A DNA stretch of 64,000 nucleotides from CBDCWO01 sp965223405 (GCA_965223405.1 CBDCWO010000006.1:2666001-2730000); one strand, 5' to 3'. Counted from the first letter of the stretch, positions 26,498 to 37,237 are shown. The notes: a model not told the origin generated them from the letters alone. Program-made: numbers and translations.

Positions 26498-28012
26498 TTA
26501 CATTCCAAAGCCATAATAGGTTATTTCTTCAGGATCCGTATAGAATCCCTCTATCATAACCCCTCCGGAAACATTTTCAAGGACACGCTCAAGGTCTTTT
26601 ACTGAACGAATTGTCGATTTGTTCACCTTAGTCACGATAAATCCTTCTCTTATCAAAGTTTGACCAGTCAATTTTCCTGGAAATAGTTTAACTACCTTAA
26701 TCCCGTAGTTCACTCCAAAATTTTCCTTTTCTTCTTTGGATAATTCAGTGAATTCTGCTCCTAATTTTCTAAAGAGTTTGGTATGTTCCGAAGCGGCTAT
26801 TTTAGCACCACCTTCTCGATTTTCTAGGGTGACTGTATAATCTTTTTCTTTACCAAAGCGGTCGACTTTGACCCGGATCTGATCGCCGGGTCTTTTGCGA
26901 GCGATATATCCCAATAGTTCAGAATTAGTTCGGATCGGTATTTCATCAATTTCTATGATTACATCGCCGGCCTCAATTCCTGCTTTGCCAGCAGCACTAC
27001 CTTGAGTCAAACTGTCGATGTAGACACCGGTGTTTACTTCCAGATTTTTGTCTTTAACCAGACTTGAACTAACGCCTCGTATAAGGGCTCCCAGATAACC
27101 TCTCTGGACATTTCCATATTCCAATAGATCTTCCACTACTTTATCCACTATGTTGCTGGGTACGGCAAATCCATATCCGCTGTAGGCACCGGTAGGGCTT
27201 GCAATTGCCGTGTTAATTCCGATAAGTGCTCCGGTAATATCTACTAGAGCACCTCCACTGTTTCCAGGGTTGATTGCAGCATCGGTTTGAATGAAACTTT
27301 CGATAGCGTATCTATCAGAAAGTATATTGATACTTCGACCAACAGCGCTAACAATTCCGGCTGTTACGGTGGAGTTTAGATTAAAAGGATTTCCTACCGC
27401 CATGACCCATTCTCCGATTTGAATGTCATCGGAATTAGCAAGCGGTAAATGAGGCAAATTGTCTTCATCTATTTTGATTAAGGCGATATCCGTCATAGGA
27501 TCAGTCCCAATGACCGATGCCTTAAAACTGCGGTTGTCGTTGATGGTTACTTCAAGATCATTGGCGCCATCTATGACATGGTTGTTGGTTACGATATAAC
27601 CTTGCGGATTGATGATAACACCGCTTCCCGATCCCATTCTCACCCGGGGAGAACCTGGATCCTGATTACGCGGTGTTCCTTCATAATCCGGACCAAAAAA
27701 ACGTTTAAACAAATCGTCTTCAAAAAACCATTTAGGATTTCCTTCAGGTCTTTGCGCTAATGGATTTCTTGAGGTTTGAGTAGACCTGATGTGTACAACC
27801 GCATCCGTCACCTGCTTGGCAATTCTGGTAAAATCCACAATTTGAAATTGTCCATTTTCATCTTTGGTATACAAAGCAGATTTAGCCTGTTTGTTATCTA
27901 CATGTTCGATTACCACATTACTTTTGGGTTGATATAAATTTTGCACACCCCAAAAGGTTAACCCGGTTACAAGAAAAGCAACCAAGGCAGAAATAAAGAT
28001 TGTCTTTTTCAT
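26498..28012 (-). CDS. degQ: Do-family periplasmic serine protease/chaperone
   Basis: The 504-residue protein has an N-terminal membrane anchor or signal (about 5-22), a trypsin-like domain and two PDZ domains. The catalytic triad is His145 (VTNNHVIDGAN), Asp175 (DPMTDIALIKID) and Ser252 (INPGNSGGALVD). PDZ1 is at about 310-395 and PDZ2 at about 420-500. It degrades or refolds damaged envelope proteins. The gene is monocistronic with its own terminator. Whether it is closer to DegP or DegQ cannot be told by eye; the short loop before the catalytic domain fits DegQ. Confidence 0.93.
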   Translation of the reverse strand: MKKTIFISALVAFLVTGLTFWGVQNLYQPKSNVVIEHVDNKQAKSALYTKDENGQFQIVDFTRIAKQVTDAVVHIRSTQTSRNPLAQRPEGNPKWFFEDDLFKRFFGPDYEGTPRNQDPGSPRVRMGSGSGVIINPQGYIVTNNHVIDGANDLEVTINDNRSFKASVIGTDPMTDIALIKIDEDNLPHLPLANSDDIQIGEWVMAVGNPFNLNSTVTAGIVSAVGRSINILSDRYAIESFIQTDAAINPGNSGGALVDITGALIGINTAIASPTGAYSGYGFAVPSNIVDKVVEDLLEYGNVQRGYLGALIRGVSSSLVKDKNLEVNTGVYIDSLTQGSAAGKAGIEAGDVIIEIDEIPIRTNSELLGYIARKRPGDQIRVKVDRFGKEKDYTVTLENREGGAKIAASEHTKLFRKLGAEFTELSKEEKENFGVNYGIKVVKLFPGKLTGQTLIREGFIVTKVNKSTIRSVKDLERVLENVSGGVMIEGFYTDPEEITYYGFGM

Positions 28013-28257
28013 ATCCTTAGTAGTTTTATAGGTTAGTTGTTAGTTAATTGCTTCTCAGAATGAATTTGAATCTCTGGAAGCTATGAGAGTAACGTCAAAA
28101 AACTTACCATTCATTTCCGGGTCTTTAAATTTAAGAATGGCTTAACAAACCCTTGTCAAAAAGGCATTATTGCCATTTATTCTGATGTCAAACTGACAGT
28201 TGAATAGATCTGGTAATAGAAGCAATGCCTGGAGGGCTTAAAGCAAATAATAGGTTA

Positions 28258-31074
28258 CTAACGGGTTAGAAACATAGATCGCTGACTCTTAAGTTCTCTA
28301 AAATAGGGATCTTTAAGATCATCAATAAAGTAAATGGCTTCACCGGTAGACTTCATTTCCGGACCTAGGTTTTTATCTACATTTGGAAATTTTTCAAACG
28401 AGAAGACCGGAACTTTTATCGCATAACCATCTAGTTTCTTTTCGATTTTGAAATCTTTTAGTTTGTGTGTGCCCAACATCACTTTCGTGGCAATATTCAG
28501 ATAAGGTACCTGATAGGCCTTGGCAATGAATGGTGTGGTTCTGGATGCCCGTGGATTGGCTTCAATGACATATACTACATCATCTTTGATGGCAAATTGT
28601 ATGTTTATTAAGCCCTTGGTTTTTAATGCTTTGGCTAGTTTTTCCGTATAATTGATCATGGTTTTGACCAGTTCATCACTAAGACTAAAGGTTGGTAACA
28701 TTGCCGAACTATCACCGCTGTGAATTCCGGCCGGTTCGATATGTTCCATAATTCCCATAATGTGCACTGATTCTCCATCACAAATAGCATCGATCTCAGC
28801 TTCACGCGCTCTTTCTAAAAATTGGTCGAGTAAGATTTTGTTATCTGGAAGATGTTTGAATATACTCAATGCAGTTTGCTCTACTTCTTCATCATTGATT
28901 ACAATTCTCATTCGTTGCCCGCCAAGTACATATGAAGGTCTTACCAATAGAGGATAGGGGATCCTGGCGGCGATGTCAAGAGCTTCGTCAACATCACTGG
29001 CCACTCCATACTCCGGATAGGGAATATCAAGTTCTTTTAATAAATCGGAGAAAGAACCTCTATCTTCCGCCAGATCCATATCCGGATAATCCGTGCCAAT
29101 TATTGGAATTCCTTTGTGATATAATTTTTCAGCAAGTTTCAAGGCAGTTTGTCCCCCTAACTGCACTATGACTCCATCAGGTTTTTCCAGTTCTAGAATT
29201 TCCTCAAGATGTTCCCAATACACAGGTTCGAAATAAAGTTTGTCGGCAACGTCAAAATCTGTAGATACCGTTTCTGGATTACAGTTTATCATAATCGCTT
29301 CATATCCGACTTCTTTTGCAGCCAGTACTCCATGTACGCAGCAATAATCAAATTCAATTCCTTGTCCAATTCGGTTTGGCCCCGATCCCAGGATGACGAC
29401 TTTTTTATTTTTTGAAGGTATGCTCTCATTTTCCTGATCAAAAGTTGAATAGAAATATGGAGTCTGAGCCGCAAATTCTGCCGCACAGGTATCCACCATT
29501 TTGTAGGTACGTGTGACACCTAACTTCTTGCGGTATGCTGTAACTTCCTCTTCTTTGATTCTTAATAACCAGGCTATCTGCCCGTCCGAGTAACCCATTT
29601 TTTTGATATCGGATAAGAACTCATGGGGTATATCTTCAGCTACATTGAACTTCATCAACCGGTCTTCAACTTCGACCAGTTTTTTGATTTGTTTGATAAA
29701 CCAGGGATCGATACGAGTAAGTTTTTGAACGGTTTTTTGTGGAACACCTAGGCGCAGGGCATCTTTCAAGCGGTAAATACGATCGTCGCTGACTTTTTCT
29801 AATCTTTGCAAAATATCGGCTGTACGGATCCATTCTTTCTTATCAGCTCCCAATCCCATACGGTTATTTTCCTGAGACTGACATGCTTTCTGTAAGGCTT
29901 CCAGAAACGTGCGTCCAATGGCCATGACTTCTCCTACAGATTTCATCTGGAGTCCTAAAGTATGGTCCGAACCATAAAACTTATCAAAATTCCATCGCGG
30001 CATTTTGACGATTACATAGTCCAAACTGGGCTCAAAGTATGCCGAGGTGGTTTTTGTGATTTGATTTTTCAGTTCATCGAGGTGGTAACCGATTGCTAAT
30101 TTGGCAGCTATTTTGGCGATGGGATAGCCTGTAGCTTTACTTGCCAAGGCCGAAGATCTGGAGACCCTGGGATTTATTTCAACGGAGATTAATGATTCTG
30201 TTTCCGGATGCATGGCAAATTGCACATTGCATCCTCCGGCAAAATTTCCTAGAGCCCGCATCATAGTAATGGCATCGTCCCGCATCTTTTGGTACGCGGT
30301 ATCAGAAAGGGTCATGGAAGGAGCTACAGTGATACTATCTCCGGTGTGAATTCCCATGGGATCGAGGTTCTCCACAGTACATATAATCACCACACTGTCA
30401 TTGTCATCGCGTAACAATTCAAGCTCGAATTCCTTCCATCCTAAAACGGCTTGTTCGATAAGCACCTCATGACTGGGTGAAGCATCCAGACCTCTTCTGA
30501 GCAGTTCGTCAAAGTCTTCTTTGCGTAATACAAAACTACCACCGCTGCCTCCAAGCGTATAAGAAGGTCGAATGACCAGTGGAAATCCGATTTTTTGTGC
30601 CGCCTCCTTACCTTCTAAAAACGAATTGGCAATCAGTGAGGGAGCTACCTGCATATTGAGTTCTTTCATTAATTTTCTGAACTCTTCCCGATTTTCTGTA
30701 CGTTCGATCGCATCCAGGTCAACACCTATCATTCTGACCCCATATTTTTCCCAAATTCCCAATTGTCCCGCTTCTTTGGCCAGATTCAATGCAGTTTGTC
30801 CTCCCATGGTAGGTAATACGGCATCAATCTTCCTTTCGCTTAAGATTTTCTCTATACTTTCAGGAATCAATGGCAGGAGATAGATATGGTCAGCTGTCAC
30901 AGGATCCGTCATGATGGTGGCCGGATTGGAATTAATCAATGTGACTTCAATTCCCTCTTCTCGTAATGAACGGGCGGCTTGGGTTCCTGAATAATCAAAT
31001 TCACAGGCTTGACCTATAACAATAGGTCCTGACCCTATTATAAGTACAGAACGTATGGATTTATCTCTCGGCAT
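28258..31074 (-). CDS. carB: Carbamoyl-phosphate synthase large subunit
   Basis: CarB makes carbamoyl phosphate for arginine and pyrimidine synthesis. The 938-residue protein has the two duplicated ATP-grasp halves: VLIIGSGPIVIGQACEFDYS near the start and the second copy VVILGSGPNRIGQGIEFDYC near residue 555. I place the start at the ATG at 31074 (MPRDKSIRS); an ATG at 31095 overlaps the -7 promoter element. The C-terminal MGS-like allosteric domain of E. coli CarB (last ~130 residues) is absent: the protein ends soon after GPEMKSTGEAIYFI. The small subunit carA is not in this window. Short CarB forms occur elsewhere in the phylum, so this is probably natural. Confidence 0.95.
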   Translation of the reverse strand: MPRDKSIRSVLIIGSGPIVIGQACEFDYSGTQAARSLREEGIEVTLINSNPATIMTDPVTADHIYLLPLIPESIEKILSERKIDAVLPTMGGQTALNLAKEAGQLGIWEKYGVRMIGVDLDAIERTENREEFRKLMKELNMQVAPSLIANSFLEGKEAAQKIGFPLVIRPSYTLGGSGGSFVLRKEDFDELLRRGLDASPSHEVLIEQAVLGWKEFELELLRDDNDSVVIICTVENLDPMGIHTGDSITVAPSMTLSDTAYQKMRDDAITMMRALGNFAGGCNVQFAMHPETESLISVEINPRVSRSSALASKATGYPIAKIAAKLAIGYHLDELKNQITKTTSAYFEPSLDYVIVKMPRWNFDKFYGSDHTLGLQMKSVGEVMAIGRTFLEALQKACQSQENNRMGLGADKKEWIRTADILQRLEKVSDDRIYRLKDALRLGVPQKTVQKLTRIDPWFIKQIKKLVEVEDRLMKFNVAEDIPHEFLSDIKKMGYSDGQIAWLLRIKEEEVTAYRKKLGVTRTYKMVDTCAAEFAAQTPYFYSTFDQENESIPSKNKKVVILGSGPNRIGQGIEFDYCCVHGVLAAKEVGYEAIMINCNPETVSTDFDVADKLYFEPVYWEHLEEILELEKPDGVIVQLGGQTALKLAEKLYHKGIPIIGTDYPDMDLAEDRGSFSDLLKELDIPYPEYGVASDVDEALDIAARIPYPLLVRPSYVLGGQRMRIVINDEEVEQTALSIFKHLPDNKILLDQFLERAREAEIDAICDGESVHIMGIMEHIEPAGIHSGDSSAMLPTFSLSDELVKTMINYTEKLAKALKTKGLINIQFAIKDDVVYVIEANPRASRTTPFIAKAYQVPYLNIATKVMLGTHKLKDFKIEKKLDGYAIKVPVFSFEKFPNVDKNLGPEMKSTGEAIYFIDDLKDPYFRELKSQRSMFLTR

Positions 31075-31092
31075 GACGGTAAAATTCGGCTG

Positions 31093-31100
31093 CAAATATA
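31093..31100 (-). promoter_or_regulatory. -7 element of the carB promoter
   Basis: The minus strand reads TATATTTG, a perfect TAnnTTTG. It lies 18 bases upstream of the ATG at 31074. No clear TTTG occurs 19-21 bases before it. Its position supports 31074 as the true start. Confidence 0.5.
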
Positions 31101-31380
31101 TATAGCGATTAATGAGAAATGAAATCTCACCCCAGATAAATTGTATTGAGCTTAATTAAAGAGTTAAGTCTCATAATGTTGAATAGTAAAAATAATCCTG
31201 GTCTGGTGAAAAATCAGTTGAGTATTCTGTTCAAATTAATAATAATAACAATAGTTGTGAACCTGCCCTACGCTTTTGAAGACCAGAATAATGAGACCTG
31301 CTATTTCACTCAACTCGGTTACGGATATTTGCCGAAATCTGAGTTGTCCTAACGTCACACACAATTTTAAACTTATATAC

Positions 31381-32877
31381 TTACATCCAATGTCCCTGAT
31401 GGGTTTCTACTTTAAATAAAAGATAATTGGATAATTGCTGGCTCAACTCTAGTGAGATGTAGGGAATCGATAAATTACCTGCAGCACTCGAAACTCTTAA
31501 AGTTGCCAACTGGTGTCTTCTTTGATAAGGAGATTGAACTATTGTGACGGCCTGCACTTTGTGAGCCGGTAGGATTTCATTAGTGCGCTCCCATACACCA
31601 AATTCGAGATTAATCGCTGCGGGATTTATCCAAATGTTATAAGTACGTTGAAATTTTTTGCTCAAAAGATAGACGAGCAGGACCCAAACAATGCCCAAAA
31701 CAGCATAAATTTTAATTTGTAAAAACAATAAAATTGCGATGATCAGTCCAGGTATGATTCCGATGTAAAGGGTATAGCGCGAAATAATGCGAGGATCAAT
31801 TCCATAATGGATCTCTTTACTAAATAGATCGGGTGCAAAGGTATTGGTTCTGATCGCTTCTAGCTCGGTCGCGTCAACTCCAGGAATAAAGGAAGATTTT
31901 CGCTCGGTAGTAATCTTACTGGATGCTTGTTTTATCCTCACCTCATACAGCTTAAATATCCTGGAAATTGGATTTTGTGACCATTTGAGCCACTGGATTT
32001 TGGTAAAATTGATAAAGGTAGAGCGACGTGTGAATAATCCGGACTGAATTTTGAATCCTTCTGGTGTTTTGTAAACCGTCTGATTGTAGTGAAATAAGGT
32101 CGTCCTAATCAAAGTTATCAAAAATGAAATAATCAAAAAGACAGGGATCATAAGCAGGAAAGTCACTAAATAACTGCTAATTCCGGCTCCAACAGCATCC
32201 CGGATGGAATCATAAATATCCAGGTTCAATATTTCTTCGATATCATCTAAAAATCCGACCAAAAAAGCAAAGATAATCCCTGCGGTCCGCAGATGATTTT
32301 GACTTACCCCAACCTTGAACAAATCAACAAGGGTAAGTCTCACCAATACTCGTTCGGGTTCGATTGGATGTGGTGCTTCATCACTGGTTTGAGGAGCTGC
32401 ATGTTTCTTTTGTTTAAGCAGGAAGGTCTTCAATTGCTCGGCGACTGGTTTTTCTAAAGCATTGATGGTAGCTTCATGACTAACCGAACCGGCAGTATCT
32501 ATTTTTACTCTTACCACATCGAATAATTGATGCAGAATTTCTTGTTCGAAGTTGATCGCTTGGATTCTCCCGAAGGGGATATTGATTTTCTTTTTATTCA
32601 GAAGGCCTTGTTCAATAATAAGGTCTTTGTCGGTGACATAATAATAGTATCGAAAGTAAGATACAATGGATCCAATTACGGTGATTCCTGACAACCCTAA
32701 GGTCAGATTGACCCAGAAATCACTTGAGTTTTGATTGCGATTGAGTAAAAGTAATATTAAAGCAGGCCAAAAAACTCTTACTAAACGTTTTAATGATTCC
32801 AACAATATAATGGTAATGGCAGCAAAGGGTTGACGTGCTGGAGTATACAGATCTCTTTCTTTACTCTTCTTCATCAT
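31381..32877 (-). CDS. PH-domain membrane protein (YdbT-like, bPH2)
   Basis: The 498-residue membrane protein has three bacterial PH domains (bPH2, DUF304) separated by paired membrane helices. Each has the typical opening pattern: DLIIEQGLLNKKKINIPFGR near 85-105, FKIQSGLFTRRSTFINFTK near 275-295, and EFGVWERTNEILPAHKVQAV near 430-450. The design matches B. subtilis YdbT. It overlaps the stop of the smaller PH-domain gene by 17 bases, the usual YdbS-YdbT pairing. In B. subtilis the pair is linked to resistance to certain bacteriocins; here the role is unknown. Confidence 0.88.
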   Translation of the reverse strand: MMKKSKERDLYTPARQPFAAITIILLESLKRLVRVFWPALILLLLNRNQNSSDFWVNLTLGLSGITVIGSIVSYFRYYYYVTDKDLIIEQGLLNKKKINIPFGRIQAINFEQEILHQLFDVVRVKIDTAGSVSHEATINALEKPVAEQLKTFLLKQKKHAAPQTSDEAPHPIEPERVLVRLTLVDLFKVGVSQNHLRTAGIIFAFLVGFLDDIEEILNLDIYDSIRDAVGAGISSYLVTFLLMIPVFLIISFLITLIRTTLFHYNQTVYKTPEGFKIQSGLFTRRSTFINFTKIQWLKWSQNPISRIFKLYEVRIKQASSKITTERKSSFIPGVDATELEAIRTNTFAPDLFSKEIHYGIDPRIISRYTLYIGIIPGLIIAILLFLQIKIYAVLGIVWVLLVYLLSKKFQRTYNIWINPAAINLEFGVWERTNEILPAHKVQAVTIVQSPYQRRHQLATLRVSSAAGNLSIPYISLELSQQLSNYLLFKVETHQGHWM

Positions 32878-33382
32878 GAGCTATTCGTTGCAACACAAAA
32901 TCCCTGATTCGTTGGGCTTGTTCATAAGTGAATCCTGCCATGTTTAAATCACTAGCAGCTCCACCTGCCGTAAATATGTTTAATCTTCCGAGGTAAAAAA
33001 ACCTTTCCACCGGTCCTTGACTGACCTCACAATGTTGAATTCGATTAAACGGTATCGCGGTCACTTTGCGGAAAAGCAGGCCGCGCTGGTAGATAACGTC
33101 CTTATCCCGTATCGCAAATTTTTTGTATCTAAAGGCAAAATGAATCCAAGCCATATTAAGCAGGGCCAGGAGACCAATTCCGATCAGAACTAAAAGAATC
33201 AATTTGAAACTGAGGCCCTGAAATAAAAGGCCAATTCCAGCCACTAAAAAGACAATTCCAAAAAAAATACCGGACTGAATCCATTGTATAGTTCGGAGAG
33301 CAGGATGAAATAATTGCATATCCACTTGCTCAAGTGCAGGTAGGTCAGATATCTCGACCGTATTATTTTCAAATTGTAACAT
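32861..33382 (-). CDS. PH-domain membrane protein (YdbS-like, bPH2)
   Basis: The 173-residue protein has two adjacent helices (about 35-80) and one bPH2 domain (about 95-165; DVIYQRGLLFRKVTAIPFNR, then QHCEVSQGPVERFF). It matches YdbS-type proteins. Its stop overlaps the start of the larger partner by 17 bases, so the two are translationally coupled. The pair probably forms a membrane complex of unknown job. Confidence 0.88.
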   Translation of the reverse strand: MLQFENNTVEISDLPALEQVDMQLFHPALRTIQWIQSGIFFGIVFLVAGIGLLFQGLSFKLILLVLIGIGLLALLNMAWIHFAFRYKKFAIRDKDVIYQRGLLFRKVTAIPFNRIQHCEVSQGPVERFFYLGRLNIFTAGGAASDLNMAGFTYEQAQRIRDFVLQRIAHDEEE

Positions 33383-33439
33383 GACTTGAATTTAGCCAAT
33401 TTATGGAATTCAGACCTTTTATTGTAACATATTTCACAA

Positions 33440-36400
33440 CTAAACGGTCATCTTTGATTCTTCCAATAACCAAATATGGATATCGTCTAAAATTTGTTTT
33501 ACCTCCGATAAATTGTTGACATTGGGTCTTGAAATCAACAGATATGACCTGGATTGTTTCATGGTTAATTTTGACTCAATGCCATAAATAGAAATATATT
33601 TTAAGAAACTCTTAAAGTACAAGGTTTGATAAAATGGAGATTGCTGGTTTTTGACAAAGTAACACCTCATGATGTTATTTTTAAAACTTAATCGCTCAAA
33701 TCCCATTTTTTTACACATCCACCGAAGTCGCAGACCGATAAACAATTCATTAATTTGTTGTGGCAAGGGACCAAAACGATCTACCAGCATTTGCCTAAAA
33801 GTAGTTATCTCGGTTTCATTTTCCAACCGATCCAGTTCGGTGTACAACCTCAATCTCTCCTGAATATTGTTTACATAAGAATCAGGAATGTGCATTTCGG
33901 TATCCGTTTCGATCGTAACATCCCTGATAAAATCTTTTTTCTTAGCCAACTCTTCTTTGAACAGGTCCTTGAATTCTGTTTCTTTCAACTCTTGGATGGA
34001 TTCATCCAGTATTTTTTGATATGTTTCATAGCCGATATCTGTAATAAATCCACTTTGTTCGGCTCCCAATAAATTACCGGCACCTCTGATATCCAGGTCT
34101 CTCATGGCAATGTCAAATCCACTACCGAGATCAGAAAAATCTTCTAATGTCTGCAATCTTTTACGGGCATCTTGGGTAAGGACGGAAATAGGAGGTGTAA
34201 ACAGATAACAGTACGCTTTTCTATTGGACCGGCCTACACGTCCTCTTAGTTGATGTAGATCGGATAGACCGAAATGGTGGGCATTATTAATTATTATTGT
34301 GTTGGCATTGGGAATATCCAAACCGGTTTCGATGATATTCGTGCAGACTAATACATCGATTTCGTGTTTGATGAAGTCTGTGAGTGTTTTTTCCAAAGTA
34401 CGCGCTTCCATTTGCCCATGACCGATCGTGATGCGTAGATCAGGACAAAGGCTCCTTATCATAGTACAGATGTCCATTAGATTTTTCACCCGGTTATGCA
34501 CAAAAAACACTTGTCCACCGCGGTTTACCTCATAATAAATGGATTCTCTGATCAGATCATCGTTAAAAACTCTGCGTTCAGTGTGTATGGGTTGGCGATT
34601 TGGAGGGGGAGTTCTGATAATGGATAAATCTCTGGCCGCCATTAATGAAAACTGTAAAGTACGCGGTATCGGAGTAGCGGTCAGGGTCAAAGTATCGACA
34701 TTGATTTTCAGGTTACGGATCTTTTCTTTGGCCGATACTCCAAATTTTTGCTCCTCATCGATGACCAGTAATCCAATATCTTTAAACTCGACTTGCTTAT
34801 TTAAAAGGCTGTGGGTGCCGATAATAATTTCGATTTCTCCACTATTGATTTTGGCATAGATTTCCTTTTTCTCTTTATGAGATCGAAATCGGTTGATGTA
34901 ATCGATCTTTATACCAAATTCCTTAAGGCGATCATTGAAAGTATTATAATGTTGTAGGGCTAAGATGGTGGTGGGCACTAGAATGGCTACTTGTTTTCCA
35001 TTACTAACTGCTTTAAATGCTGCCCGAATTGCTACTTCCGTTTTGCCAAATCCTACATCACCACACACCAACCTATCCATCGGAAATGGTTTTTGCATAT
35101 CTTCTTTAACATCCTGAGTGGATTGAAACTGGTCGGGAGTATCTTCATAAATGAAGGAAGCCTCAAGTTCTGCTTGTAAATATCCATCCGGATCAAAAGA
35201 GTATCCTTTGGAAGCCTTGCGCCTGGCATAAAGTTTTATCAATTCCTGCGCAATATCTTTGATTTTACGCTTTGTCTTTCTTTTCACTGATGCCCACGCA
35301 TCACTGCCTATTCGGTTTAGTCGAGGAGGGGTACCGTCTTTGCCTACATACTTGGAAATTTTATGCAAGGAATTAATGCTTACATAAAGGACATCATTAT
35401 TTTTGTAAATGAGGCGAACAGATTCCTGAACTTTGCCACCGATTTCTAATTTTTCCAATCCTGAATACTTTCCTACTCCATAGTCTATATGAGTTACAAA
35501 ATCTCCAGGCTCAAGCTCTCTAAGCATTCTCAACTTTAATGCCTGATCCTTACTGAATCCTCTTCTAAGGTTGTACCGGTGATATCTATCAAAAATTTGG
35601 TGGTCAGTAAAACAAGCAATTTTGAGTTGTGGATCCAGAAAACCTTGATGAATGGCACGGTTGATTGGGTGAAATTGTACATTAGCCTCCAGATCTTCAA
35701 ATATTCGATAGAATCTTTCTATCTGCTTGTTGTTATCTGTAAAAAGGAAAATTTCATTTCCCTGATTTTGTAACTTTTTAAAATGATCTATTAAAATAGA
35801 AAAGTTTCTATTTACACTTGGTTGTGGTTTTACATCCACTTTTAAGTAGTGATCGATTTTTAAGTTGGAAATCTGATGATTGTTGAAAAATACAATCGGA
35901 AGTTTTTTTAGTTCCTCGGTTATTTGGTGAGGAAAAATGAATGTCCGATCCTCAAAAATATTTTTTGCCTCCGGATTATCTTGGTTATTGGCAATATTGG
36001 CAAATTCCGTAAGTTTTTCAAAGGCCGTCTGGATGCGGTCGATAAAGAACTGTAAATCATGCATCCAAACTACGTACCCTGACTGCAGAGTAGACAAAAA
36101 GGAAGTTTTTTGCTCCGCCCTAAACTGAGATTTTAAGTTGGGTACCAGACTTAAATGGTTTATATTCCTTTTCGACAATTGATTGACGGGATCGAACACT
36201 CTGATGGTCTCGACTTCTTCATCAAACAGTTCAATACGGTAAGGAAACTCATTGCCAAAAGAAAATATATCAACGATCCCTCCGCGCAAAGAAAACTGCC
36301 CCGGTTCGTAAACGAAATCTGTTCTTTCAAAGCCGTTTTCGACAAGTATCTCGATTAAGAAATCTATATCTATTTCTGTCCCCCTAGTGATTTCAATTTT

Positions 36401-36832
36401 CGACTTTTGGAGAATTTCCGGTTGTACTATTTTTTCAAATAATGCTTCCGGATAGGTGACAATAATGTGACCAAGCCTATTCGATGCGATTTGGTGCATT
36501 GTTTCGGACCTGGTCAAGACATTCGTCCGATTGATATTTTCAAAATTTAAAGGATATTTAAAAGAATCCGGAAAAAACAGGATCCTCTTTTCGGGCAACA
36601 GGCTCTGTAGGTTATTATATGCAAACGCCGCGGCTTCTTTATCGGATTCAATGTAAAGGTGACTCGTATTTGGGAGGTTTGAATGAGTTGCGGACAGGCA
36701 AAAGCAGTCCCATGCTCCAACCGATCCTTGTAGTTGAATTCTGACAGGATCAGCCGAAGTTAAATAGGTACCTAGTTCAGTTACAACCTGGGACTGTTGA
36801 TAGTATGTCAACAGACGTTTCAAATTCTCCAC
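33440..36832 (-). CDS. mfd: Transcription-repair coupling factor
   Basis: Mfd removes RNA polymerase stalled at DNA lesions and recruits UvrA. The 1130-residue protein has the UvrB-like N-terminal module, the RNA polymerase interaction domain (GDFVTHIDYGVGKYSGLEKL near 505), the RecG-like translocase with Walker A (CGDVGFGKTEVA) and DEEQ box (LVIDEEQKFGV), and the C-terminal TRCF domain. I chose a GTG near 36832 (VENLKRLLTYYQQS) because Mfd proteins start just before this segment. The open frame extends to 36991, but that extension encodes a hydrophobic stretch that does not belong in a cytosolic protein. A TTG three codons later is an alternative. Confidence 0.93.
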   Translation of the reverse strand: MENLKRLLTYYQQSQVVTELGTYLTSADPVRIQLQGSVGAWDCFCLSATHSNLPNTSHLYIESDKEAAAFAYNNLQSLLPEKRILFFPDSFKYPLNFENINRTNVLTRSETMHQIASNRLGHIIVTYPEALFEKIVQPEILQKSKIEITRGTEIDIDFLIEILVENGFERTDFVYEPGQFSLRGGIVDIFSFGNEFPYRIELFDEEVETIRVFDPVNQLSKRNINHLSLVPNLKSQFRAEQKTSFLSTLQSGYVVWMHDLQFFIDRIQTAFEKLTEFANIANNQDNPEAKNIFEDRTFIFPHQITEELKKLPIVFFNNHQISNLKIDHYLKVDVKPQPSVNRNFSILIDHFKKLQNQGNEIFLFTDNNKQIERFYRIFEDLEANVQFHPINRAIHQGFLDPQLKIACFTDHQIFDRYHRYNLRRGFSKDQALKLRMLRELEPGDFVTHIDYGVGKYSGLEKLEIGGKVQESVRLIYKNNDVLYVSINSLHKISKYVGKDGTPPRLNRIGSDAWASVKRKTKRKIKDIAQELIKLYARRKASKGYSFDPDGYLQAELEASFIYEDTPDQFQSTQDVKEDMQKPFPMDRLVCGDVGFGKTEVAIRAAFKAVSNGKQVAILVPTTILALQHYNTFNDRLKEFGIKIDYINRFRSHKEKKEIYAKINSGEIEIIIGTHSLLNKQVEFKDIGLLVIDEEQKFGVSAKEKIRNLKINVDTLTLTATPIPRTLQFSLMAARDLSIIRTPPPNRQPIHTERRVFNDDLIRESIYYEVNRGGQVFFVHNRVKNLMDICTMIRSLCPDLRITIGHGQMEARTLEKTLTDFIKHEIDVLVCTNIIETGLDIPNANTIIINNAHHFGLSDLHQLRGRVGRSNRKAYCYLFTPPISVLTQDARKRLQTLEDFSDLGSGFDIAMRDLDIRGAGNLLGAEQSGFITDIGYETYQKILDESIQELKETEFKDLFKEELAKKKDFIRDVTIETDTEMHIPDSYVNNIQERLRLYTELDRLENETEITTFRQMLVDRFGPLPQQINELFIGLRLRWMCKKMGFERLSFKNNIMRCYFVKNQQSPFYQTLYFKSFLKYISIYGIESKLTMKQSRSYLLISRPNVNNLSEVKQILDDIHIWLLEESKMTV

Positions 36833-37181
36833 CCCACAAAAGTAGGAGTTTTCATTGAATATGAATAGTATTTGGAGATTGGAGAGTAATAAAATGATTT
36901 GGATAAAGCCCATTAAATAAGTGCTCCAAATCCATAATATCAGGACTCGAGCTCTAGAACGATACGCTAAGTGCAAAGACTTTGTTTCCACTTAACAAGA
37001 TTGGCTTTTCCTTCACTCAATTAGAATCGATCCGGAATGAGTGGTTTGGCAATGGTTGAAATGACCATTATTGACAGTTGAGGTTGAAATTCTTTGTGTT
37101 GAATATTAAACATCTCATTAATCTTGGATGGCCTGTGAATATTGATTTTGCAATGTCGAAAAGGTAAGTTACTAAAATTGG

Positions 37182-37209
37182 AAAAGGGTACCTTATCAGG
37201 CACCCTTCT
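37182..37209 (-). terminator. Probable terminator of the GEVED metalloprotease gene
   Basis: aagggt and cct (37184-37193) pair with agg and accctt (37198-37207) with one mismatch. It lies about 30 bases past the stop of the minus-strand gene ending at 37238. No long T-run follows. Confidence 0.5.
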
Positions 37210-37237
37210 CACTTCTTAAACCAACCAATCTATATTC

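Noticed and set aside
31146..31352. 68-codon plus-strand frame between carB and the PH-domain genes
   Set aside because: No recognisable domain, no clear promoter, and it fits chance expectation for AT-rich DNA.
36833..36991. N-terminal extension of Mfd with a membrane helix
   Set aside because: Mfd is cytosolic and homologues start just before KRLLTYYQQ; the extension is open only by chance.
37021..37212. 63-codon minus-strand frame between mfd and the metalloprotease gene
   Set aside because: No family features, and its 5' end overlaps the terminator hairpin.
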